From Pollenia angustigena (Eukaryota; Arthropoda; Insecta; Diptera; Polleniidae): DNA of 64,000 nucleotides. Shown in pieces: positions 11,101-22,000 of the stretch. Position 1 is the first letter of the stretch. The number at the start of each line of letters is the position of its first letter. A program made the position numbers and the translations under genes. Under the pieces are notes generated by a model. That model ran no database searches and was not told where the DNA came from. It saw nothing but the letters and a program-made list of their open reading frames with translations. Location of the stretch: contig OV884060.1 of assembly GCA_930367215.1 (NCBI GenBank), forward strand, positions 182,973,253-183,037,252, written 5' to 3'.

Positions 11101-14100
11101 TAATATTTATGTTAGAAAAACTAAAAAACAGTTTTTTTTTATCAAAATTTCGAAATTTTTGGTTATTCAAAATTCATAAAAATTGGAAAATGCATCTAGG
11201 CTTCTAATTTCGTCCAAACGTATAAAAACGAATCTGTAAGCCACTTTTGATTTTATTCACAAAAGGGGCTAGATGGATCAAATGTATGTGCAACCCCACT
11301 TTATTGTTCATCTCAATCATTTATTTCTAACATACCTTCCCGCTATCTCCATTCCTTAAAGGGGCTCCCATACAAAATGTTCAATGCTGACTAAAAAGGT
11401 ATTAAAGAAAAAGTCCCATAAATGCCCAGGAGTCGCACCTAGTGGGATAAAATGTATGACCGACCTCAATTAGTTTTTTGTCCTAAACATTTTCTTGAGA
11501 CGTCCCTTATCTCCACTTCTTATTGCATTTTATGAAATTCTTAAATTAATTACAATTTTTCGACTTTTGTGAATAAAATCAAAAGTTGTTGCTGCATTTT
11601 TAAATTTTTTATGAATTTTTAAAAAACAAAAATTTAGAAATTTTAATAAAATAATAATTTTTTTTCCAAAAAAAATTTTTTTTTCAAAAACGACTGTGCA
11701 TTAGACTGGTCGCAATTTTTTTTTAAATTTAATTGTTTGCGCTGCTTAAACTATAAGGTTTGGTGTAAGAAATCATGATCTAATTTTTAAGGTCAATCCG
11801 ACGTTACATCCTTAATTTTCGAAATAACGGTATATCTCGAAAACCAAAGCCAACATAACGAAAAAAGTTTCAACTTTCTTAAAGTAAATTTTATTGCGTA
11901 ATTTCGGTTTTTTTTAGTTATTCAATAAGCTAAAGCGTTTTTGAGTTGCGCGAACATATGTTAATCTATCTATACAATATATAATTTCATAGTATGTCAG
12001 GATGTTTGCATGTATGTCCTATTCTTTCCGCAACTTTCTGAAGCCATCTGATGACATAGGAAGCTGAAATTTGGCACACTTGAAGTACTTTCTCTGCGGA
12101 AGATCGTAACGAAGCCATATATTTGATTTTCGGCTTTTCAACTAGTATAACTATAAAGATCTGATAGAAAAGATGTTTTTTTTTATAATATGGGGAACTT
12201 TGGGCAACACCCGGCACGGCTAGGCACCGTCGAATTGACCTGAAAAATTAGATCATGATTTCTTACACCAAACCTCATATTTTAAGCAGCGCAAACAATT
12301 AAATATAAAAAAAAAATCCCATACAAGATGCGACCAGTCTGTGCATAGTAGAAAAAAGTTTTCCCTTTCTTAAATGAATTTTATTGCGGAATTTATGTTT
12401 TTTTAGTTTTTTCAATAAGCTTAAACGTTTTTGAGTTACGCGAACATATCGAGCCTTTGGTGCAATACCGTAGTAATTCAAAAAATCGTGATCTGAGAAA
12501 AATGCATTTGAAGTTTTCAGCCATCTTTTCAATAGTAGTTCCGTTTACTTAAGTTATTTTTTTACACGTTTTTTAATAAAGAAGAATGTTTTGTAATTAA
12601 AAAAAAGGTGAAAAATTAATAATAATATTAAATATTTTTTTTATTTTCAAAAGATTTTGTTATTCGTGCTTAATTCCCAGTTTTTATTCTTGATAAAAAC
12701 ACTTGAAATTTATTGTTGATGGGATAAGCTATTCCTATGCATTTCACTGGTTGCTTAGGCCAGATCATCAGGAAACTTCATCCATAAAGATTTTAGAAAA
12801 ACTAAAGATATTAAACCAAGGTATATTTATAGCAGGTAGCCGCGAGATTACAACAATTGTACAATAAAACAAACAACAGGGCTTTTTATTGTTGTTTTGT
12901 GATACGAACTGTCAAATAGCAAAGCGGTTGAAAAGAGACAAAAAAGACAAAAGATAAAGACAAAAAACTTTGTTTACTTGTTTACTATACAACATTTGAC
13001 AGTTTGTATCGCTAAACAAGCAAATAAAAAATAACCAGCTGGCTTTCCGAGACTACCTGCTATAAATATACCTTGATATTAAACCAAATAAAACTGTTAA
13101 ACGTATAAGACTTATAGCAACAGTTTTACTTGTAACAATATCAAAGCTTTAACAAAACACATCAACAATAAAAAAGTGGGTTTATCTCATCTTACATTCC
13201 CCCCTACAATTAGTTGAAATTCTCTCAACATTAATTGTAGTTGTAAGTAGGTTAAGAAAAACAAAATAAAAAACAAACAACAACTTACAAAAGATGTTGT
13301 CAATTAAGTGTTTTTTTAGGCCGTGCACTTGCCTGTTTATTATCAAAAAATAATTTCAATTTTTGGGAATACAAAATTTTAATTTCAAAAGATTTTGTTA
13401 TTCGTGCTTAATTCCCAGTTTTTATTCTTGATAAAAACACTTGAAATTTATTGTTGATGGGATAAGCTATTCCTATGCATTTCACTGGTTGCTTAGGCCA
13501 GATCATCAGGAAACTTCATCCATAAAGATTTTAGAAAAACTAAAGGTATTAAACCAAATAAAACTGTTAAACGTATAAGACTTATAGCAACAGTTTTACT
13601 TGTAACAATATCAAAGCTTTAACAAAACACATCAACAATAAAAAAGTGGGTTTATCTCATCTTACATTCCCCCCTACAATTAGTTGAAATTCTCTCTACA
13701 TACCCAGCTCAAAAAATTCAAATTTTGAGTTACTACGATCTTGCACCAAAGGCTCGATATGTTGTGCTGCATCCTCCATTTTTGAAATAACGGTATGTCT
13801 CGAAAACCATAGCTAACCTAACAAAAACGACAAGTGCCCAGCTTGTCTAAAAAAAACCACAGTGTTATTATTAAACTTGGCACAAGCTCGTTTTATATGA
13901 CAAGAAAAATTTTGTCGACGGATTTGTTGAATATTGTTATAGGTCTATTATGGAATTTTTTGCGGATAATTTTTGTTGAAGATCTTAACCCTCTAGCTGC
14001 TCGTTTTATGGGCCAATCTGACGCCCTTTTTCTAGAAAATTAAAACCAAGGATGAGAAAATTCTGCGAACATTTTTACAGCAAAATTTCAGTGGGGGCCA

Positions 14101-15931
14101 CCAAAGTAGTAAATAAGCTCTTTACGCTTAGATACCAAAATTTCACGCTACTTATACAATTAAGTACTGCAATGTCAATAAAATTTTTTTTCCAAAATAA
14201 TCCAGTGAGTGATTCAGTGAAAGAACTTTTTTTAATTTTCTCAAAAGGAGGGTTGACCCATCAAGAGAGAAGATAGGGTTAAGATCTTCCACAAGAATTA
14301 TCCTCATTGTATTCCACAGTATAACACTGACAATAAGAATTCTCTACATTAACTATAATGCTCCCTTCGACCTAAAAATTTAAACTTTACCCACTGAAAA
14401 AAAAAACCTCAGACCAGCTGGACTATAAGTTTATTGTTCAAAAATTTACTAATCAATATGTCCTTTCAGAATTATAGGAACGCTTTTCTGCACCAAAAAT
14501 GCTGTTGGACAGTGCTATTAACTAATTTTATATATTAATTGTTATTAAACCTCTGTTCAATTTAAGAAACTGCATTGGGCGTTAAATTAGACGAGTGCTT
14601 AAATGGCGATGAGTATCGCGAAAGTTTCAAAGTCTTCGAAGAATGCTTTAATAAAAGAGTTAATACGGCTCACTTATTGATAGATCCTATATACAAACTT
14701 CTTGAAGAACACAAGTATGTGCCAGCAATAACAATAGCACATAACTTTTCGAGTGATATTATTAAAAAAAGAAGACAGGCGTTTAGAGATGAATTAAATA
14801 AAGAATCAGAAGAAAATGAGGAGTTTGGGTAAGATCTATTTTATATTTTCCAGGTTCAATTTTTTTAAGTATGTAATTTATTTCTGGAAAAAAGATTAAC
14901 TGCCTTTTTGTAGAACACGAGCGCAAGACTCGTTCGCTTATTCAACATTTAAAACAAATTTTGAAATTTTGTTTTAACTGTAACTCTGGGTTCACACTAT
15001 GAAATTTTTCTTTCAGAAAGTCTGAGTTTATAGATGAGAGGGGAAGAGATCATGCTTTTTTCTATCCTCTCTCACCCATAAACTCAGACTTTCTGAAAGA
15101 AAACTTTCATAGTGTGATCCCAGACTAAGTTAAACGAACGAGTCTTGCGCTCGTGCTCTTCAAACAGGCAGTAAATTATTTTTTTTTTCTAGTTTCAAGA
15201 AAAAACGTTACGCCATGTTAGATACGCTTTTGAGAGCGGAAAAAGAGGGTATTATCGACCACGCCGGCATATGCGAAGAAGTTGATACATTTATGTTTGA
15301 AGGTTTTGATACTACTTCAATGGGTTTAACTTTTAGTCTTATGAATCTATCGCTCCATCCAGAAATGCAAGAACGTTGTTATCAAGAAATCATTCAGAAT
15401 ATAGATGATTTTAATAATTTGGATATTTCTAAATTGAATAAACTCAAGTATATGGAATGTTTTTTAAAAGAAACCATGCGTCTTTATCCTTCAGTGCCGG
15501 TTATAATGCGCGAATCTGTTCAGGAAACTCAATTGGCAAATGGTTTAATATTACCACCAAATACATTTATCTCAATACACATTTTCGACATTCATCGTAA
15601 TCCAAAGCATTTTGAAAATCCCAATAAATTTGATCCGGAAAGATTTGCACCAGAAAATTCGGCTGGTAGACATCCGTATGCATTTTCTCCATTCAGTGCT
15701 GGTCAAAGGAATTGTATTGGTGAGTAAGTTTTTCAATTTTAAATAACTACTATTGATTAAACAATTTTAGGTCAAAAATTCGCCATGGTTGAAATGAAAA
15801 CTTTACTAGTTTATGTTATAAAAAAATTCAAATTGTTACCTCTGGTGGACCCTGAAAAATTCGACTTTAAAACTGGCATTATTATTCGCACTAAGGCTGA
15901 GGTTAAAGTTAAGTTAATTAAGAGGCAATAG
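8187..15931 (+). CDS. Cytochrome P450, CYP4 family (six exons, complete)
   Basis: Microsomal haem-thiolate monooxygenase of about 509 residues; CYP4 enzymes oxidise fatty acids, hormones or xenobiotics. Exons, joined in consistent phase: 8187-8382, 8448-8730, 8820-8920, 14567-14828, 15193-15719, 15771-15931. The first 65-bp GT-AG intron resolves what looks like a frameshift. Visible features: hydrophobic N-terminal anchor (residues 3-18); [25 protein letters not shown]; the CYP4 I-helix motif [13 protein letters not shown] (310-322, with Glu317, the position that esterifies haem in many CYP4s, and Phe in place of the commoner His); KETMR (ExxR); FDPERF; and haem loop [10 protein letters not shown] with Cys455. 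Intron 3 is 5.6 kb of transposons. The next gene is convergent. By eye it resembles fly Cyp4ac/Cyp4p-type proteins; the subfamily is uncertain. Confidence 0.93.
9223..10765. repeat. Near-perfect foldback and tandem repeat in CYP4 intron 3
   Basis: A forward arm at 9223-9751 is matched in reverse by 9941-10466, almost without differences. The spacer (9752-9940) includes 9798-9940, a direct repeat of the arm's first ~143 bp. A third, partial reverse copy occupies 10513-10765. In the reverse orientation each full unit starts AAGTTGTCCTGAAAAAGG and carries a tRNA-like patch with GGTTCGAGCCC. Apparent reading frames at 9434 and 9959 are the same repeat seen from either side and are not genes. Confidence 0.9.
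10866..11690 (+). mobile_element. DINE-1-like fragment in CYP4 intron 3
   Basis: The block TATCGATTTAGCCATGTCC, followed by CATCCGTCTGTTGAAA and ACTCAAAAGAAAAG, repeats the interior of the element at 5265-6436. Its 3' hairpin is not recognisable, so this copy is truncated or decayed. Confidence 0.5.
11702..12340. mobile_element. TIR element, AGACTGGTCGC ends
   Basis: Inverted terminal regions of about 95-100 bp (AGACTGGTCGC at 11703; GCGACCAGTCT ending at 12340) share TTTAATTGTTTGCGCTGC and GGTTTGGTGTAAGAAATCAT. GTGCAT flanks both sides (11696-11701 and 12341-12346) as a probable target duplication. No transposase is visible. Related sequence continues to about 12545 and recurs near 13730-13810. 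Confidence 0.8.
12648..13700 (+). repeat. Two copies of a dispersed ~310-bp repeat (family X)
   Basis: A unit beginning AAAAGATTTTGTTATTCGTG and containing TTGTTGATGGGATAAGC and GGCCAGATCATCAGGAAAC occurs at 12648-13229, interrupted by a MITE, and uninterrupted at about 13386-13700. The intact copy gives the empty site for that MITE. Further copies lie at 46337-46540 and inverted at 62256-62981. Confidence 0.85.
12817..13075. mobile_element. MITE with 9-bp target duplication
   Basis: TIRs of 23 bp (left CAAGGTATATTTATAGC) enclose 259 bp. ATATTAAAC is duplicated exactly on both sides (12808-12816, 13076-13084) and is single in the neighbouring intact repeat copy at about 13547. There is a second inner inverted repeat (ACTGTCAAATAGC / ATTTGACAGT). 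A 9-bp duplication suggests a Mutator-type element, or an 8-bp hAT type if the boundary shifts by one base. Confidence 0.85.
13701..14566. other. Remainder of CYP4 intron 3
   Basis: AT-rich; 13730-13810 resembles the 12440-12510 region in inverted orientation, and GACAAGTGCCCAGCTTGTC at 13830 is a short palindrome. Two frames of about 70 codons (13834, 14052) show no motif and are probably chance. The acceptor for exon 4 is at 14565-14566. Confidence 0.4.
14896..15174. mobile_element. Palindromic MITE with a second palindrome nested inside (intron 4)
   Basis: The outer inverted repeat starts TTAACTGCCT and includes CGAGCGCAAGACTCGTTCG, with its partner ending at 15174. Inside, 14985-15124 forms another inverted repeat (TCTGGGTTCACACTATG / CATAGTGTGATCCCAGA) of about 45-bp arms. 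A related degenerate copy of the outer element is at 40870-41010. Confidence 0.8.
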
Positions 15932-16019
15932 GAACGTGGTTTTTGTATATATTTGTTAAATATTGTTTAGAAAAGCATAATTATGTTTTATGAATATTAT
16001 TTCATGATTTTAGTATATA

Positions 16020-16025
16020 AATAAA
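16020..16025 (+). terminator. Poly(A) signal of the CYP4 gene
   Basis: AATAAA lies 89 bases after the CYP4 stop codon. Cleavage 10-30 bases downstream would fall inside the last exon of the convergent DM4/DM12 gene (stop at 16027-16029), so the two 3' ends probably overlap. Confidence 0.6.
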
Positions 16026-16026
16026 A

Positions 16027-19000
16027 TTAACCAACTTTTAAAATTTTTGAAAACATATCCAAAATCGACAAATTACAGTCATACACGGAACAGGAATCAC
16101 CAAATTGACCCAATTTTTCAGCTTGTATAAAATTTTGAGCTTCTGCTGACTTCGAATCGCTGGAAGATGAAGGACTAAAAGCTAAATACATTAAATTTTA
16201 ATTTATAGTATGACTTATAATAAGAACCTGAAAAATATATGCATTAAATCCCCATAAACATCATAATGTCGCATAAATTGTAAGGAGTTCGCTTCACATA
16301 TTGCACGTAATAGACATTCTTGACCCTTGTAGCCGTAACTGAAAAGAAAAAACTTAAGTATATATATATATATATATATATATGCTTACAATAAAAACAA
16401 TAATTTACTTAAATCTCTACAATGTATGCAAAACAAAGCATTAAAAATTGTATACAATTTACCATTGTTGTATTCAACTATTTTATTATATAAAGAAATA
16501 TGCAAAACAATATTACCAATCTATGGGTTGCATGAATATCAAGTTTTAGTGTTTGTGTTTAAATGTATTAATAATATTGGTTACCATACTATACCATTCA
16601 TGCAAAATCAAATAAATTTCAATACACGGAATAGAACAAATTTTAGAATTCCTAGATGCAGGTTTGAAACAACCAAACAGCGAATTGATTATATTGGCGG
16701 AATTAAATTCAATAATTTGCCTGTGGCTTTAAAATCAATTGATCGAATTTCCATTTTTAAGTCTTCTTGTAAAGAGCACTTATATAATATAATAGAAACG
16801 CTTCTAATATAAAACATTTTTTTTTTTTAATTTAAAAATTTTTTCCCTTAATTTTTTTTTTTATCTTTTTTTATTGAAATATAATTTTTGCTTTGTGAAA
16901 ATATATTTGTCATATATTCTATAAGTTACTTATTACCTTGTATTTTATTTGTACATTTAACTTTGTAACTATTTTGCCAACTTGCCTCAATAATGCCTTC
17001 TTGGCGCTGAGGCCAAATTGAAATTTGTAAAATTATTATGTCCAAATAAAATAAACAACTGCAATTCATTTGTAGTTGTCAAAGATAAAAAAAAAAAAAA
17101 AAAGTAGGGACAAGTAAGAGTGTAATATTCGGCTATGCCGAATCTTAAAAATCCTCCATCATGGTGAAGTTAGAACACAGAGTTATATTAATACCGGTAT
17201 AATTAAAATCAATTACATAAAAAAAGAAGAAGAAATAAAAGTGATACCTAAAGTTGTCAACTATTCGACATTTTAAAAAAACCGGTTTTCAAATACATTT
17301 TAAAAACCGCAATTTTTTTGAAACGGGTTTTTTTTATATTAAGAAATCGGTTCGAATAACCAGGCTTTTCTTTTCTTATTTTGTTTCTTTATTAATAAAA
17401 ATATATATGTGTTAGTTTCAGTTAAAAGGGACCTATGGATGAAAAAATCGATTTTTACTTTTTTTTGTGATTCTTAAAAAAGACAATACGTTTCTAACTG
17501 CATTACTTTTGGCATAAGTAAGCTTTAAAATACACCTTGGATAAGAAAAAAATTAATTTGTTAACTTCAAAATTGTTTTTCTCCAAAACTCATTTTTTGC
17601 CCACGGGCCGTTTTAACTGAAACTGACACATAAACAAATTTTTAATTTTTTAGCTTTTTATTTTAACTAAAAAACAAATTCATATTTGAACGCATTTCAG
17701 TCTATACGTTTAACTGGATTTTACTCAAAATTAAAATCTTTATTAAAAGGTACAACCATACATTTTTGTGACGCGAAAAATAGAAAGGGACCTAAGGCTT
17801 TTGCCATTTTAAAGGTTTATGGTGTTTTCTTTTCTAAAAAATTATGATAGTTGTGTAATATATATATTAGGTTACACGAACCCTTACAAAGTGATACATT
17901 TTTCTAAATTACAATGGAACAAAATAATAGCTACGTTTTACACTCAACACTAATGTGTATTTAGCGTGTTAAATATTGAATGCAAAGTTTGTACTAAAAG
18001 CGATATTCACCACGTTTGTAGCAATTTTCAACATTAATTTTTTTTACAATTCCAATAAGCGTAACAGCACTGATTTTCAATAATTAATGTCAGCTGTTGT
18101 TACTGCCCGTCTATACCAGAGATAATTATTGCGACATATATTGCAGTAAATGTCAAAATTATGTTATCTTTAATGTAGACAGCAATTTCTTGCACATATT
18201 TATTGCCGACAATTTATGTTGCAATAATTGTTAGTCCATTTTCGTTGCAACATGTTTGAAAGGAAAACCAAAACTTCTCACATTTTTGCATATATTTTTA
18301 GAATGGAACAAAAATCCGCCCGAATGGAAGCATATATGGAACCTTATTGTCAGAAAAGAAAACACCATTAAATACGTGTATCTTTGGTATACCAGCACTG
18401 AGCGAGTTGGTATTGGTCTCATTTGAAAGCGACACATCTCAACTTTGTTGGTCAACCTTGAAAACGCGCGTAGGTCGTCCCTACCTCTTGTTTTCTGTAG
18501 TTGGTTTTTACTTTTCCCTTTACCACACTGGTCCCTTTCTCTATGCGCTGTCACATATGTATTTGTATTAATCAAGGTTGGCAACCGATACCGATACCGT
18601 TAAAATTGAATACCGATTTGAATTGAATGCCAAAATTAATTTTTGCGGTATACCGGTATTGATACCGATATCGATTTTTTGGTAAAATTTCAGTATATAT
18701 ACGGTGACCATTCGTCCTTTTTTTAAGAGGACACTCCTTTTATATTTTTGATACGAAGTCCTTTAAGATTTTTTTCAAAAAAAAGGACAGTAGATTGTCC
18801 TTTTTTTTGTGAATTTTCCTTTTGTTAGATTATGACTTCTTCTTTAAACTCAAAAACTATAACTTTTATTTTCCCAAAACCCCAACTTTCAACATTAATA
18901 CTGCAAAACACGCTGGTTAACATTAATACTAGCGTTGGATCGAATTCAAAAATTGTTCATTCCATTAAAAGAATATTTTCTCTCTCAACAAAGGCGACCG

Positions 19001-22000
19001 ATGATATTGCAAAAAGTATTTTTACGATCCATGAAAAAAAGAATTGCACGCAAGGAAAATGTGTTTTTACCATTCGTTATTAAAATAATTTTGGCATACT
19101 AAGTAGGCAGGTAATCAATGGGCTGCAAAATCAATGGGCTGCAAAGTGCAAATTTAAAATGAACTGTGCTGAATTTAAATTACTTTTATGCAAAAACTAT
19201 TAAACTTATTATAAATTTTTTTTGTTTTTAAGACTTTTATGCATTTGTTTAAATGAATTTCTAGGCATATGTACATACTAATGTATTAATAGAAGACTTG
19301 CCAATATGTGACCATACGTACTCTTTTTTAGAGGACAATCATCTACTTTAACTGGCTGTTATCTATAAAATTTGTGTTCATACTCCTACTTAACTCTCAT
19401 AAACTTGCAGTTTAAAATTTTGAATAAGTTAGTGCAATGAATTATAATTCACAGAAACAATTATTTGTAGTTTTTTATCAATTAAAAACATTATTTAAAA
19501 AGTACTTAAGCTTAATTAACGTAATAATTGAATCAATTATTTTTTCTGTTGAACGAAAATTAAAAATATATTTTTGATTTAATTAACATTTAAGTTGTTT
19601 TGAAATAAAATAATAATCAAATAACAAAAAATTATTTGGTTTAAAATAAAATAATTTAAACTTGTGAAATTGTTGTTGGAAATTCTCAAAATCAATCAAC
19701 ACATTGTTTGAAACGGCCAAGTTTTTTGATAATTTTTTTAATTAAAATTGAAAATATCATTTATTGAAAAAAAAAAATATATTCAAAATAAAAAACTTTT
19801 AGTAATCAATAGGGATGAGATTTTCATGCACTAAAAAATCGAAAATATGCGCATAAAATATGCACTAAAAACTTCAAAATATGCATTAAAAAAATAAAAA
19901 ATATGCACTAAAAACTTGACCATTTTCAATAAAAATTCGTTTTTTTTTTGTTTTATTTAAAACAAAATAAAATATTCTATTGTTGTTTTTATTCTATTGT
20001 TATTCAAAGGTATAATTTTTTTTAAAACTTTGTGGAGAAACACTTGTTTTAAATTTACTTGTTAAAAATTATTTTTAAATTTTTGTATTTTTCATTTTTA
20101 ATCAAACTTTCATTGATTTAATAATTTAATTTTTTTCATTTTTTGATTATTCTAATTTTTATTTTTGTTAATAAAAGAACTAATTTTATTAAAATATTTT
20201 TATAAATAAATGTGTTTAATTAACATCACATTTAATTGGTGACCCCGGGTTTTTTTTTAACTCTTTTTAAATAAAATCTAAAATGTCTTCTCCGCAAAGA
20301 ACATTAAATCAAGCTCAGACATCTAGTGCTGAAGGTGCTCCTAGTCTACACGTTGCTGCTTCAAGTATACACAAGCTACCACCTTTTTGGAAAGAAAACT
20401 CCAAGCTCTGGTTTATGCAGATTGAATCAATATTCAGCATTTCTGGAATTACTCGAGATGACACAAAATTTCAGAACGTTATTGCTAATATGGATTCAAA
20501 TTTTCTGCCACACGTTTCGGATATATTGGAATTGCCACCCGCTGATGGTATCAGTAAGTACCAAGCTGTTAAAGATCGTCTAATTCAAACATTTTCGGAA
20601 TCTCAAGAGTCTAAGCTCCGTCGACTTTTGAAAAGTCATCAGTTAGGCGACCAAAAGCCTTCACATTTTCTTCAAGTGATGAGAAATCTTGCTTCTTGCC
20701 AACCCAATGATTCGTTACTCAAAATTCTTTTTTTGGAACAACTTCCTGAAGATGTCAGATCTATTTTGGTTATAAGCCAAGTAAGTAATGTTTCCGCTTT
20801 AGCTCTTCAGGCCGATAAAATTATGAGCCTTCGAACACCGCAAATTTTTGAAAATAGTTGCGTACCTGGTAATGCTAATTTATCTATTATTTGTCAAAAG
20901 ATCGATGCATTAAAGAAGAAATTTACCAATTTTTCACGTAGTCGCAGTACTGAGCGAAATGTAAGCCAAAACACTTCTGGTAAGTCAAGAAACCGTAGTT
21001 AATCCCGCAATAAAGAGTGGTGTTGGTACCACAATAGATTTGCTGAGAAAGCATTACAATGTTTCAAACCATGTTCATTTTCAAAAAACTAAAGAGTCAT
21101 TCGAATATTGCGACAGTTTCGGATGTGCAAGTTTCCTCATGTCGCTTATTTGTAAAGGATAATAACTCAAATAAATGTTTCCTTGTTGATACTGGTGCAG
21201 ACGTATCAGTCATACCTCGGAGCTCTTTAATTCATATCAAATTTGAAAATATTGGAATCAAAATTTTTGCCGCAAACGGTTCTCAAATTCAGACTTTTGG
21301 CACTAAAATCATGCACCTTGATTTAGGTCTTCGTAGAAATTTTTCATGGAACTTCGTTGTTGCAGATGTCTCTAAACCTATTATTGGTTCAGATTTTCTA
21401 AAATATTACCATCTTCTCCCAGATCTCAATAAAAAAGCATTAATTGATGGTACAACATTATTACATGTTCCAGGAAAACTTTTAAGATCGCCATCTTTGG
21501 AAATTAAAGTGTTAGTTCACAATGACAGTGTTTACAATAAACTTTTATTGAACTATCCAGATATATATCAAGTAACAGCATTTCCTGGAATTAAAAGTAA
21601 ACACAACATCTATCATCACATAGAAACAACAGGACCACCCGTGTATGCTAAAGCACGTCGTTTAGAACCAAATCGTCTTCAAGCTGCTAAGAACGATTTT
21701 GAATTTTTGCTTCAACTTGGCATAATAAGACCTTCTAAAAGTAGCTGGTCCAACCCTTCACATGGTTCCTAAAAAAACTGGTGAGTGGAGATGTGTAGGT
21801 GATTATAGGTATTTAAATAATATAACTATACCAGATCGTTATCCTATACCATTTATCACTGATGCCAACGTTAATATTGCTGGTTGCTCTGTATTTTCAA
21901 AATTGGATCTTGTTCGTGCATCCTATCAAATTCCTGTTTATCCTGCTAACATACCTAAAACTGCTGTAATAACCCCTTTTGGATTATACGAATTTCTTAA

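Noticed and set aside
13834..14276. Two ~70-codon frames in CYP4 intron 3
   Set aside because: No motif, unusual composition, inside an intron of repeats; treated as chance.
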